Shown here piece by piece: positions 27,050 to 39,623 of a stretch of DNA of 64,000 bases (position 1 is its first letter; each line of letters starts with the position of its first letter). The position numbers and the translations under genes were made by a program. Source of the stretch: Aquanectria penicillioides (Eukaryota; Ascomycota; Sordariomycetes; Hypocreales; Nectriaceae); assembly GCA_003415625.1 (NCBI GenBank), contig PYIU01000001.1, positions 1 through 64,000 on the forward strand, in the 5' to 3' direction. Below the pieces are notes generated by a model. It had not been told where the DNA came from and ran no database searches. It saw nothing but the letters and a program-made list of their open reading frames with translations.

Positions 27050-27880
27050 CCCCGAAGTACAACTCGAGAAAAGCCCGAGGTTGCGATTAAAAAATTACTG
27101 AAATGGAGGCCACGATGAATATTCAATCCCTCCTGTTCCAACTCTTCCCAATATCCAGCTTTCTGTGATTTAATCCCCCCCTTTTTTTCAGGGCGGTCGC
27201 AGGTGGTACGACATTTATCTTACGATGATAGTATGATTTGTGTGCGTATTTATACTCATTACCATACGGGATGGCTCGACTGCCACTCAGTACACAGTGT
27301 GAATAGCAACTCCTCTTCTAACAAAAGGAAAATAACAAAACCATAAAATTCCGGCTTCGAGGAGTTAAGTGTTCATGTTCCCTTATGGATTTCTAAGATA
27401 TAGAAGTGATGTGTTATTTTGTCTTGGCTCAGTCTTAGGGTGCCCTATAGCTTTGACCTCTTGGTAACGCTCCATATTGGAGTCTAGATAAGTGGCGTGA
27501 CGTTAGATATGGGCTCCTGTCAGCTTTACTAGATTGGACAGCTAATTCTGCCGGATTGGTCCAGCTCCACCCGAATGCAAAAAGTCAACTCTTTGTAAAT
27601 TCCAATAAGGCAAAAAGATCAACTGTAGCCAAAGATATTACTTTTGATTACTATGATTCTACTTGAGATTCTACGCTAACAATGAGATTATAACCCCTTC
27701 TCCCCAAAAACTCAGACACTTCAAATTCTGCCTGTGCTTGAAAGTCCACGATCAAGACATTTGAACTTGCTTCGTCAACGGGGAGAACAGTATAACGTCT
27801 GACGTAGTGACTACAGGCTTTTCTAATCGTGTTGCATGTTGCTTGCGTGACTTCAATATCTGGCAGGTTATCTCCTAAAA
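27050..27880. other. Intergenic
   Basis: This is MPC1 3' flank and the degraded 3' flank of the HET pseudogene. I see no gene. A C9-T6 run at 27174-27189 is the only low-complexity feature. Confidence 0.5.
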
Positions 27881-27887
27881 CGGAGTT

Positions 27888-29548
27888 TCAGCTTTTCACC
27901 CAGCATAGATATTCTGAATCAGATTTCGTGGACGAATGGCTTTCGGAGTCTCTCAAGCCCCAAAGGACGAAGAAACCATTCTTGTTGTTCGAAAATAGGA
28001 GAACGTCTTGAATCACCATGTCACGAATCTTGTACTCCTGTCTCAATCTCTGTCCTTGTAGAAAGATCACTTCCCACTCGATGAAGTTCGAGGCGAGGGC
28101 TTTAAGGTGCCAATCCTTGTGTCCCTGGAGTATTATCTCTCTGTGTGGCGTGAGATAGAACTTCTCTGAAGAGGGCTCTAAGAATGGAAGAGGAATCCTT
28201 TTTGGTTTGAAGCTATTTGGGTCGTATTCAACTATAAGATGATAATTATAATCGCACTCTAAGTTCCAACGGTACTTATGCTTGAAAGAATTACAAGAGG
28301 ATGTCTGTATGAACTATCTTCAATATGGCGGGCCTGGAAGGGAACCTTGGGGTAAGCTTTCCAATAACCCGAGGCTCTTCACACAGATTCGGTACAACAA
28401 GTGATTCAGCGTGCTCTCGCATGCATCCCAAGGTTGGTGATCCTGGTACAAGAGGCGACACGAAGATGGCTGCCCGAGAAAGGTTATCAACTTCAACGGC
28501 ACATCTGAGTACCGCCAACCAGAGCGTGGTTTGCACTTTGCCATTCATATTCAATGCGATCACAGTGCAAGGCACAGGAAGCACATCGATCTCAAGACTA
28601 TTGGTCGTCGTCAGGATATCGTTTCGTGCAAGCCTACTCTTGTCTCTGTAGTACAAAATCTAACTAGAAAACGGAAGGTGTCTTGGGTAGATAGGGCCTA
28701 CTTTGCTGAGAGGGATGTTGCCTCTTCCATGGTACCGTCCATATCAAAATTGTCTGGTCTGGAGTGTTCTTTAGGATCTCCTCCTGAAGGCCTGGGAATG
28801 CACTTCTGCCCTCGCCGTAGAGAAGAGACATGTTAATATAAAATAGGCTTATAAAGCAATGAACTGTGTCCTCTTCACGAGTTGTTACTCTGTTTGCTGC
28901 CCATTTCATTCTTCCCCCAATCGTCTTATCATTCAAGAACGTGCGTAAACCGTCAAAGCTCCCGCATGCTGGGCAGGCAAATTTTGGATCAGGCTGGCTC
29001 CCAGCATTCGGAAGGTGGAGGCGCCATAATACGCTCATTCCAATGACAGTGAGCTTTGATAGCCTCTCAGATAGCTGATGTCTCGTCTGCATGCGATTAT
29101 ATTCTTGGTCAAAGACCTCTAGTCCATGAGGCGCTATTAGTTTCTGCTGTGTCCGTCCCCGAGTGAACTATCGACTTGAATCGAATTTTGTGATACTCCC
29201 GTCGGATTCAAGCGTGACATCCTCCGTCAGTACGTAGCAGGAAGCTGAATTTTTATACCACTTGAACATGGAGCCCATGGCTTCTGAAAGCTCAGCGCTA
29301 CTGGATTTGTCGATGCAACATGTATCAACCCACACATACTTTAATTGGTCACTTTTTCTTGCTTGCATGCATTGAGGATCTTGCGCAGTCCTCTTTTAGG
29401 ACTCGAGATTCATTTGAATATCACCACCTTGGAGATCTTCGAAAACAAATTCATCTTCACCCTAGGTGTGAGAAAAGATAGTGTAGCGCGGTATATCTCG
29501 CCCAATAAAGGTCTTGAGCTCGAGAGTATCCACATAGAGAAGTCGCAT
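27888..29548 (-). pseudogene. HET-domain (heterokaryon incompatibility) pseudogene
   Basis: Read from 29548 the minus strand begins MRLLYVDTLELKTFIGRDIP, a textbook HET start. The same frame continues to 28664: YVWVDTCCIDKSSSAELSEA, MFKWYKNSASCYV, FTRGRTQQKLIAP, MKWAANRVTTREEDTVHC, NMSLLYGEGRSAFPGLQEEI. Three stops interrupt this frame, at 29464-29462 (Trp of SHTWG turned to TAG), 29398-29396 (TAA) and 29170-29168 (Trp of SRWFTRGW turned to TAG). A frame change follows near 28660; the frame 28656-28291 continues the C-terminal part, and 28070-27888 may be its end. HET proteins trigger cell death when unlike hyphae fuse; this copy cannot make a full protein. The two TGG-to-TAG changes are RIP-type transitions. 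Confidence 0.8.
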
Positions 29549-30360
29549 TCTTGCAGTGGTGGATTCGAAACCCTTTGTGTGAGTCCTAGTGTCGTCATTA
29601 CGGTTTAAGAAGAACAGTTGGAGACGTACTCGATTTCATTAGGGTCTTGAAGCTGCGTTAGGAAAGCAATGGTCGGAAGAAACAGCATCCGGGCCAATCA
29701 AGACCGTCATCGAGAATTACAAATTGACGTACCCCCAAATAGCTCCTTAAACACACACTAGATCTACTGGTAGTGCGAATAATATTACGCACGTAAGCTA
29801 GCCCGGCGCGCCGGAATGGCGCTGCTGCCCTTACTGTTCTATTGAGCTGAGGATTTTAGAGCTGCAACGGCTCCAATACTCTAAGTTAATTGCACTTGCT
29901 ATAGCTGGCCTTCAATTAGCTAACTATAGTAGCCACCTTCCAATACAGCACTGCCTCCTAACACAGCCTACTTCAAATATTTGCACCTGATCGTATGCAT
30001 AAGCCGCCACCCCCAAACATTTCACCTTGCAGCATTGCGACACTTGATACTATGAAATTGGAGGAATTTCCACAACGCTACTCGGCCTTCATAGCATAGT
30101 CAGGAGCTTTAGTTTTTGACTGGGTGCTTAATCTTCCAAGTGATAAATAGACCTGCTTCACATGGACAAGGGCACTTCTGCTTTGAGAGGCGCCTGGGTC
30201 ATGGCGAAAGTTTATCTCCATTTTGCAGTCAGCTTCAAGACAGATACATTATTTTGTCTACAAATTTAACCCCATTCAATCACTAACGAGGCTTAGTTCA
30301 AGTTACAGTTTCAACGAATTTGATTCAACTCCACACTCTAGATTTGACAAGCTTCCCCAC
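29549..30360. other. Intergenic
   Basis: No gene is recognised. The stretch holds the 5' flank of the HET pseudogene and the 3' flank of the F-box gene, with a CGGCGCGCCG palindrome near 29803-29812. Small ORFs here share no recognisable motif. Confidence 0.5.
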
Positions 30361-31909
30361 TCACTGACGAGGTCCCTTAACTTTTCGGAACTCAGTGCGA
30401 TTAGCATTTAATGGCTCTCCTTTCCAACCTGCCTGAATGGGCAAAGTATCTCGTTCCGGAAACCACTTAGTGCACCAGTTGTAGGCGATAGGGGGCTCAA
30501 ACCCGGCAACCGGCTCCTGTCCGAGCTGTCCAGATGCAACCCACGTCTCGACAGTCTCAGGAAGATTGGTGGCCAGCCAGTTCCACCCCCGACCAGGTGT
30601 CACCAGGTACAAATAGCTGAATTCCAGATTTAAAATCTCAGGCTGAGCAGCAATGAAATCGACCAACGAGGTTGTGCTGACAAGCAAGGATCCAAGGTGG
30701 AAGAAACGAAGATTAGGGAAAGAGATTGGCACATTAGTCTGCTCATCCGTTAAAATCTTGGTCAGCGAGTGGACGCCGCGACTCGGGAGCTGCGGCCATT
30801 TCCCGCCGGACACCAATTCGAGGCGCCCCAGGGTGGGCTGAGTATGCTTGAAGAGTTCGGGCAGCACCTGGTTGGTGGGCGCATCCTCGAGCAGAAAGTC
30901 CACCTGGTGCATGTCCAGCCTGAGGTGGTGCAGCCCACTAAAAGTATGACACATTGCTGGAGAGATTCGGAGAAGCTCGGGAATGCAGGCGTGGATGTGC
31001 AACCTCTCAATCTCTCGGCCGATGGCATAGAGAGCCGTGCCAATTGTGTGCAGAAAATGAGCGGTGGGCAATGATCCAGCACGATAGGGGTCAAGCTCAT
31101 AGCTGCTATGTATGAGATTCGCAGGGTTATAAATCTTTGGAAAAGGGAGTACTTAACCTACCTCATGAACTTCAAACCTCCGAATGTGCTGAATTCCCAG
31201 GGTAGGATCTCAATTTCCTTAAGAGCGGGCATATGCCTAAGGAGGTCCTGGAGGGCTGAGGCAACCAGGTCTCCATTTGTGTTCTGCTCGTTTCTCATGA
31301 TATTCCATCGCTCCTCTGCTCTAGCAACCTGGACTCTCTCATCTTCCATCCGAGCGAGTCGCCTATCGATGGCTGCCTGATACAAAGTGTCGTAGTCGTC
31401 TTCATTATCGCTTTCAGAAGGATAATGGAGGTCGGCTTCGTCCATGGGTTCTTCTATCTGAGCCTCCACATATGCCCGGTAGTCGTCCCAGAGTCCTTTC
31501 GCCCGAAGTCAGTGATTTCTATCATCTCAGCATCCTGTTTCTGACCGGTACCTTCTCGATAAAACGCCGGGGCGAATATCAGCTTCCTAAAAGCGGCGGC
31601 TACAGGCAGGACCTCTGCAATGGCCTTGTGCAGCTTTCCAAACTCCACGGCTCGCTTAGGGCTGGGCTCATTCTCGAAATCGGTATGCCCCGGGCCATAG
31701 AATTGGAGAACGGAAAACAGCAGCGGGATGGCGACGGCGGCAAATCGTTTATTGACTAGGCGCAGGGCTTTGAGATCACTCACGCCAACTTCTCCCATGG
31801 TTCTTCGAACTAACTCCAACGGTAATCTTTCCATGGCCGATTTAATGAATCTCTGCCGAGGATCGTCCTGTCCGTGAATGAGCAAAGAGAAATGTTCCAT
31901 GCCTGCCAC
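30361..31909 (-). CDS. F-box protein, with one internal frameshift
   Basis: Exon 1 (31909-31162) starts MAGMEHFSLLIHG and has an F-box at about residues 27-62: ERLPLELVRRTM, SDLKALRLVNKRFA, IPLLF. Near 31500 the frame must shift by one base to go from IEITDFGR to WDDYRAYVEAQIEEPMDEAD; I found no intron that would do it. An acidic stretch and a charged helix (DRRLARMEDERVQVARAEER) follow. Intron 31161-31106 (GTAGGT, tandem CATAGCAG acceptors) joins ..KFMR to SYELDPYRAGSLPTAHF, and exon 2 ends at 30361. The C-terminal part (LHHLRLDMHQ, FPNLRFFHLGSL) looks like a divergent leucine-rich fold. F-box proteins bring targets to SCF ubiquitin ligases. The single frameshift means a recent pseudogene or a sequence error. 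Confidence 0.65.
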
Positions 31910-34828
31910 CTATGCTGTTACAAGTTAATGGCCAGCAGTACTGGTCTGTGCTCGTGAGGAAGGTGGGGCAATGCGTAGAGGTCTGAGTTTGGGATTCTGA
32001 CTTATGATCCTTCGTATTATCATCCAGCAAGGGGTAGCGCGGCGTGACCAACCAACCAATAGACCAAAAGATTGACCAATTCAGACATGTCGCGGAGAAT
32101 ATTGCCTGCTTGTACTTAGTACCTGTCGTTGGGTACTTTACACTTTGCTATATTATGCAGTGGTATTCCAGTGTATTAGAATTGAACTTTGCGTACTAAA
32201 GGGCTGTCACGGGGGAAAGGTCGGTTTAGAGATCCCCCCTAGTAGTATATAAGACAGCTCAGAGGGCCCACGACTAAACCTCATCACAAGTTTGGTTAAA
32301 GAATTTCGAAAATCAATTACATCAAGGATACAGTAAATTCGTCTGACGGTTTACCTTCAGGCGAACTAATAGCTCGGATCTTGATAATGATTTTGATCTT
32401 TGACCGGGCATAAACATGATGCATGAGGTTTTGGCTTGTCCCATATTAATGCTCCCCAGGGAATGCTACGCTACACTATTAGTGATTTAGAGGGGTTTGA
32501 GTTAGGTATCTAATTCTTGATCATGAAGATCAACTCGTTTTGCACCAAGTTCATTATCAGAATTTCAAATTAACCCCCATTCAGAGTTTATACTACAAGA
32601 TATACACCTGTTCAAGAATAAAGTAGAATCTACCTACTAGTCTAAATGACATGATATTCGACTATATGAGACTTATAGTATCACAACAATAAGGTTCTTA
32701 ACACCACAAGGGTCTCAATAGTGTAAGGTTCTCAACAAAACATCACTCACGGTTAAGCGGAACTCCAAGACCTAGGAAAGGGATATCAACTACCCTATTC
32801 ATAAAAGACCTACGCTTACCAATGAGCCATTCGGCAATAAGCTAAGAGCTGATATTGACTCGGAAACTTCTTGCGTCGGCATGGACTCGGAGAGTCGGGA
32901 CCACAGCCGGTTCCCCTGCCATGCATCGATTCGTCGCCCTATAGAAGGCTATTAACTACCAATTAGCAAAACGGTGCGTATGATCCTCAAAAGGATAAAA
33001 AGCCTACTGAGTACTCTACGGCCACAAAAACAACAGTTATATCTATGACACATTCACCAAGACTGTGGCAAGGATTGATTCGTTTCGCGAAAATGACATC
33101 CACCATGGAATTCAACCCCACCAAAGCGATTGTGGTATTATCCGCCAACTTATAGTTTATAGAGAATTTTCAACCTGATTATCTGAGCGATGGTAAGTTA
33201 TTACGGTGTTATATTAACCTCACCTCTGTGATTTAGTAGTGTTGTTGTTGTTCTTGTTTTATTGACGTTTCTGAGCTTTGCGTATGCTTATAGCAATCCA
33301 TGGAATCCCGTTTGGGCAAGACGATGTTCTAAGATAGTCCGGACTATCTAACAGTTAAGAGGCTATAAATGGCTAACATTCTCAAGACCAGTATCCGTCA
33401 GCGGATTGCAAGGCATGCATCTGCAGTACCTACATTTATTGACCAGCTTGGAATTCTCCAGTATTCCTATTCCTGCTTGCTGGCATTCATGACGCCCAGG
33501 AATTAAGATCCGTACAATAGGAAAAACCGTAGATGAAAAAACCTTGTGAGAGAAAGAGAAGAAAACCAATGCAGCTAGTACCTATTGATTAGGGCCATCA
33601 AGCTAGAACCCTGATGCTTATAGGCAGCCTGATTCTTAGACTTCCTATATGCCTAGGTTAACAGCCAAGATCGGTAGATCAAGGCATTTAAGACCTAAGG
33701 GTTATAGTAGCTAAGGCCCGGAGGCCCAGGCACCGAAAGCCTAGAGGCTAAAGCCGGCACCAGGCCATAGAGGTCAGGCCAGCAGGCTTCGATCATGGCT
33801 GCTGTTTCGCAAAGGAAGTCAACTCTATCAATCCTTCCTTTACTCCGCTGTTAGTACCGCGATGGCCACCAGCAGCTGCAGTCAAATTCGGTGGACCTGT
33901 GCGAATTCTCTACGCCAGTGCTAACAGCCGCTAGCCAGGAAAATTTACATGTCTTCTTTTGTCAAAAGCTGACAAATGCGCCCTGCGATAGCCATTGCCG
34001 TGATCGCCACTCATATCACAGTTGTCAACTTTGATCATCACTCCTAGTCCAGAAGAAGTACGGAAGCACAATTGGATTACATGTAGAATATTTATGAGCT
34101 TTAGCTTTCAATATGACTTGCACCATTGATGCTTGCGACACTAGATATTATGACCACAAGCTTGCGCGCTTCCTTAATATAGAACAGGCCATCTTTTATG
34201 CGAAGCCTGTGCATTCGAAGATCTTCGCAGAGAGTCTTGTCATTGAAGTTGAATGGGTCTTCGTGTGAGTCGTATTCAGCTTGACGTAATTCAACAGCTC
34301 TCAACCAATTCCTGCAACAAAGTTATTCAGCCTCGTAACAAACGACAAAGAAATCCGGAGCTACAGTCAATTTCCCTTTTCAACTTGACGTAAAACTACG
34401 TTGTTTTAAGATAATAAAAGCGCATGTTTGTATGCCAGGCCTCCCTGCCAATAGCTCATCGTCTTTATTGAGATTGAGATAGAAATTCCCGTACTTGATT
34501 AGTGGTGACAACAGCGGACTCAGTATGCACATGGTCGGCCCAGAGGGATCTCGGGCTTAGTGTACAATTTTGGACAGTGGTGACTTTAACCGCAACGCAC
34601 ATACTATCATGGTATCTTGCAACAACCGGAGAGACAAACTGTCCTCTTTACCTTCCACCACAGTTTGAATCTATAACCAAGCAAATCTACAACGCACTAT
34701 GGCTAGGCATGTCGTACAAGAATTGGAGAAGCACGGGAGAATAAATTAACTATAATCACTAAGGGATACGAATTACATAAATCAACTAAGAATTATTCAA
34801 ACTTTGCAAAACATGTTAAGGATCACCG
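31910..34828. other. Long intergenic region, no gene recognised
   Basis: Small ORFs at 33363-33569 (-), 34101-34304 (-) and 34502-34744 (+) show no family motif; the 34502 one could be a fragment of a lost gene. A purine-rich, AGGCC-rich low-complexity patch lies at about 33700-33790 (GGCCCGGAGGCCCAGGCACC and similar). Two short direct repeats of AAGGTTCTTAACA / AAGGTTCTCAACA lie at about 32690-32740. I see no RNA gene. Confidence 0.45.
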
Positions 34829-36173
34829 TTATTTTCCTATGCCATTGTACGCCAGTCGATTAGGACTTCCTGCACCGGGATTGCCTACTACATTAGTTGT
34901 AGCAAGCTCGTTGATCTTTTTGGTAACCGCGGCAGGGCTGACGAGTTTGTCATTTTCCATCAGGTAAAGAGCTAGACCGGCGACATGTGGACATGCCATA
35001 CTAGTGCCGCTCATTACAGCAGTAGAAGTGGTGCCCGAGATCCCGAGGCTAGTGATGATTACCCCGGGAGCAAAGACATCGACGGATTTACCGTAGTTTG
35101 AAAATGAGGCCCGTTTATTGGATTTTTCGATTGCGCCAACAGTCAGCGCATCAAGAGCAGAGCTTGGGGAATATAGGCCAGCATCTGCATTGTCATTGCC
35201 AGCAGCAACAACCACAAGAATGCCAGATTTGTAGGCTGCACTGATGGCATTGTTGAATGCATCTGACTTGGTGCCGCCAAGAGAGAGTGAAATAACAGAT
35301 TTTGCAGCACGGCCAGGGGTATTGGTTATATTGGCAACAGCCCATGCGAAGCCGTCTAGGACAACATCGGTAGTGGTCTATCCACAGCTGTTAGTAAATT
35401 TTACAAATACTGACAAAAGTTTAGGCTTTCTGAACTTACTGCACCATTGTCAAAAACCTTAACTGACATGATATTGGCCTTCTTCGCAACGCCATATGTC
35501 TTGCTGGCAACAGTACCAGCACAATGGGTGCCGTGACCCATTGTATCACTCATCGAAATGCTGCTGACAGCGTTGTAGCCGTGGAAAGCGCGACCTTCAA
35601 AGTCTGCGTGGGCTACATTGACACCGGTATCTAAAATATATGCCCACATGTCGTTTCTAGTGGGCGTTTTGTATATGTAGCCGCTTTGGTTTGGTTTCCG
35701 ATGAGAGATAGAGGCAAGGCCCCAAGGGGCTTCAGGTTGGATGGTCAGTTTGGTTGGGTTGACCCTCATGATGCCCACCGGTTCAATTGAAAGGACCTGA
35801 TGAGGATTTTAGTACACGGAAAGCGCGGTTATGCCCATAATGGGGATCAGATGTCTTGAAATGGTGGACTCATTCAACGTACCTCGTTTCTTGATCGGAG
35901 TTTCTTGACCGTATTGTCATCAAACTCCCCGCTGTACATTTGGAACGCATCACCCCACTCCTTGGTAACCCCCTTTTTTTTGTCACCAGCTCGGGCTCCT
36001 TTGACCCAATCAAAATGCTTCTTTCTTGAAGCCTTCGTAGCATTGGGGCTGAAGGTGATAATATACTTGTTAGTGATGTCAACAGCTGCATTTGGGGCAG
36101 CTGGAAGAGCCAGGGTAGTCGAGAGCAGTAAAGTGAAAATCAGCAAGATTGACTTCATATTCATATTCGACAT
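34829..36173 (-). CDS. Secreted subtilisin-like serine protease (S8, proteinase K type)
   Basis: Exons 36173-35883, 35796-35440 and 35377-34829 give 398 residues, the normal size for fungal proteinase K-type enzymes. The start MSNMNMKS was chosen because a hydrophobic signal peptide (LLIFTLLLSTTLA) follows at once. Residues about 30-97 form an inhibitor-I9 propeptide (KYIITFSPNATKASRKKHFD), and the mature enzyme starts near PEAPWGLASISHR. Catalytic residues are all present: Asp153 (YILDTGVN), His185 (GHGTHCAG), oxyanion Asn277 (AAGNDN) and Ser342 (GTSMACPH). Both introns are phase 0; the second has an ACTAAC branch site. It is secreted and degrades external protein. An upstream in-frame ATG at 36305 would hide the signal peptide and is less likely. 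Intact, unlike its two left neighbours. Confidence 0.93.
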
Positions 36174-36248
36174 GTTGGTTGAGGGTGTTTGAGATTGTGT
36201 TTGAAATTGTGATGGACAAAAACTAGAGGTATTGGCGAAACAAATGCT

Positions 36249-36256
36249 CTTATATA
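36249..36256 (-). promoter_or_regulatory. TATA box of the subtilisin gene
   Basis: The minus strand reads TATATAAG about 76 bases before the chosen ATG at 36173. This is a plausible core promoter position and supports MSNMNMKS over the upstream in-frame ATG at 36305. Confidence 0.5.
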
Positions 36257-36305
36257 TCCGAGTTACATGGTTAGGAAGTAAATGAAGAAGGTGGATTGGA
36301 CCCAC

Positions 36306-39300
36306 CCAAGCTTTGGGCCATTGTTCCTATCATTGTGGTTCTAAAACTTCATCAGTTGAACTCCCCACTGCTAGAGTAATTTTTAGCTCTTCGGAAACCA
36401 TAATTTGTAAATCCCTGCTTCATCAATTCCTACGTGGTATGGCAAGCCGGCTCTAGAACGTCGTTAGATAGACAGCCTCATTTTCTATCTGGGGCCTAGG
36501 GCCCTTCACCTTGGAGGCAAAAATAATTCGATGTACCACATAAGTTCTAGAATAAAGCCCACCATGAGTTTGGCGGTGGAATTCGTAACTAGTTTCCATG
36601 GCCAGGTGCTGGGCTCATTCCGAGTGAGGAAAACCTTGACGCCACAACGTTGCATGACAACGAAATAATGGAGCGGGAATGGATTTTGCAAATTATCATC
36701 ATTGGTAGGGCTAGGCCGTGAGGACGAGGCTTCTCGGGCGGTTCAAGTATGGCTTTCTTTGATCTGAGAAACATTACTTGCCCAAAAAACATGCATATTT
36801 CGGTTCTTGTGGAAACTGAACCAGGGAATCGAGACTTTTCAATTACGAACTCTCACTTCATGTAGGTCAATACGATCATTGATCAGATAGGCTTTGTATC
36901 CTGGACGATTTTACTCATTGGGCGAAGGAAAAATTGACAAGTTCGAGAATATTGTGGTAGCATGGGTAAAAGAATCCTTCATCTCAACATTCCCCGAATT
37001 TTCCAAAACAGGAATAGCCTTGTAGAACCCATTAGTTACATTCGATTCATCCAAATTATACTTTCTCTCTCTACATTCCATTCCAAAAATCTGTCCTTGC
37101 TGGTAGCATCGCCCTTTTCCATTCATCATTCCATACTATTCTTCGTTCTTTTCAGCACAGAGGCATGGGATTAGGGCGACTACTCACTGTCTGCTCTTGG
37201 GTTGGCTAGGAAGCAGATAGGATGCTTCTTCTGATCTCTTCGTTGGAATGCGCCACGCTCGGCTAAATAAGGTTCAACCCGTTACACATGCGAAGTAGTC
37301 TAGACTCACCACTAAAGCAAGGTTTATAGAGAGGTACGTGGAAGTCTGAGCATGTTTTCACGAGAACATAGAATCGGTCACTTTAAGTCTTGTCAGTATT
37401 AGCTAGCGACCTTGCCTCGTTAGAGCGTTAGGTCTAGAACACAAAGTTACAAACCTTAAATCATGCGATGGATCCCCTTACAGTGTTTTAGTAATGATGC
37501 ACTTAGAAGGCTGGGATTTGGGATCTGCTGACCGGGTTCCTGGTCTGTTGAAGTTTGGGCCCTCAAATCTCTAGAATAATTTCTGAGCCTTCAACTCATG
37601 AGTCAATGGGATTATTGAAACTTTAGCTACATGACCTGTCAGTGGATATTGGCGTTGCTAATCGTGTCGAACGGCTTCGGCCAAACGGCAACTTTCGTGC
37701 TCGTCAATATGACGGAAGAAACACTCCATTAGTGTCCAAGAACTAGGGGCTTTCAACCCTCTGACATGTTCCAAGAGCCCAATCCAATAGAAAAGAATCC
37801 AGTATTCGTCTCGGACTGGGTATTTTTCACTCATACAACAGGTCTTCAAGTCGGATAAATTACCTAGCGTAATCCCGCGGGATTCATTTTACCTTTTCAG
37901 CTAACAAAACTAGGCATTATCTCCACGTAAGTCAATATCCATGTATGCCAAGGGAACGAAGCACTAATCTAATTTTAAGTAACGAGGGCTAGGCAAAGAA
38001 CAAATACAAAGACTTAATTCCAGCGTCAAGGCGGTTTTGCATGGTATGTTTGACAACTCTATTCTCAATCAACTAAATATGAATTCTCAAGGCTGAAATC
38101 GCTCCAAACCCATTCACTCAATTCAATGATATATGCCCCGTTGGCCGATAGTTCCAAGTTTCGTTGCGATGTGCGACAGCTTTGTTGAACATTGTGGCTG
38201 ATGACAGATCCATGAAAACTACTAATCAGATGCTAAAGCGAATGGCGCTGCTGAGAAGAGAGTGTTCGGAACAACGTCGTATGATTTTCCATGTCCTATA
38301 GTCCTATCCCATTCCAACCTCTGTCATCAAAATTGATAAAAGTCTGGAACCCGACAATACTACATTCATCACCCAAAGGCTTTTAGCTGGAACCGGTGGT
38401 CCGCTGATAATATCCCGAAAACAAAATTATCTCTCATTTAATCTGGCCATCTGCATCTTGGTACCACGCTGGTGGTTCTTCCATCATAAAGTTTAACTGT
38501 CTTTGAAAAACGCGTCACGAAGGTGACACTGTTTTCTTCCTCTGAGGATTAGTGGCAAGCTACTCTCACTTATCCGACCGATGTGGGATCAACACTATAT
38601 GCTGATATTTTGACGAGCTCTCATGATAATTGCTTCTTTTTCCACCTCCGATTGTACGCCAAATGCAATCTGTTACTGGTTCTTTATTGCTTTGCTTTAG
38701 GCCTCAACATAGCTTGACATCACCACACGTGTTCCAGTAAAATTATCTCGCCTAACACTAATCACAACACCATCATTTCTATCTCTCAGTTTCATGCCAG
38801 GCCTCGCTTAACATGACTTAAAGATGATCACGTGTACTTTGCCACCCATAATAGATGATTATGCTAATCGTCAAGAGCGGCATGATGATGGAGAGGACTT
38901 CTGTAATATAGGCACCAATAATGTCAATTGACGCACCATTGCTAGATACAAGCATTCAACTTACGACATCTTTTCCGGTTTAAATTGCCGCGCAAGGGCC
39001 AATAAGTTTGCAGACATGGTCTAAGGCTGTTGATGGTCCTGGCTCAGGGTCGTCCAGATTGTGATGAGTCTAGAAGCCAATAGTACCAATCATTCTTTTC
39101 AATACCACAGCGCTCGGTTTCGAGGTAGCACCTCAGTTTGTAACTTTTCTCCAATACCCAAAAAGCCAGGCACTACGCAGTGGTAAAGCCCATTGATTCG
39201 TAATAAAGCCAAGAAGCTATGTTTTGACTTTGACTGCCAAAGTGGCTATTGGCCGAGGAACAAACCGCAGACGAGGATCACGAGCTGCGCCCCACTACTT

Positions 39301-39623
39301 TCCAGCAATAGGATGGTGTGAGCTAGGGAGAGGCGCTTGGACTAACCTGACGGGACACTAAATTTAGGACTAGGAGCAAATTCGGCAGCGAATGTCGACA
39401 GGAAAACTGGGCCAGCCAGACAGAAGCTCTGCCGAATTGGGTTTAGCTGTCTTGGGATGGCACGTTTTAGTGGTTCCACACAGACAACGCCAGCCCCGCA
39501 CGTTCCCAGACCGTCGTTTTCGGATCCCCTCCATCACATCACTGCGCGGTTTGCTGTCTAATTTAGTAGCATCCATTTGAGTCCCAGACGTTAAAGTCTT
39601 GTCAAGCCTTCCTTTAGCTCACA
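36306..39623. other. 3.3 kb region without recognisable genes
   Basis: Composition is ordinary (not AT-rich like the first 26 kb), yet all ORFs are below about 75 codons and none carries a family motif on either strand. I looked for splice-joinable exons of known families and found none. It may hold decayed genes or a non-coding transcript. It also contains the promoter of the methyltransferase gene at its right end. Confidence 0.45.

Noticed and set aside
28291..28656. 121-codon minus-strand ORF as an independent gene
   Set aside because: It is the frame-shifted C-terminal continuation of the HET pseudogene; the overlapping plus-strand ORFs are its shadows.
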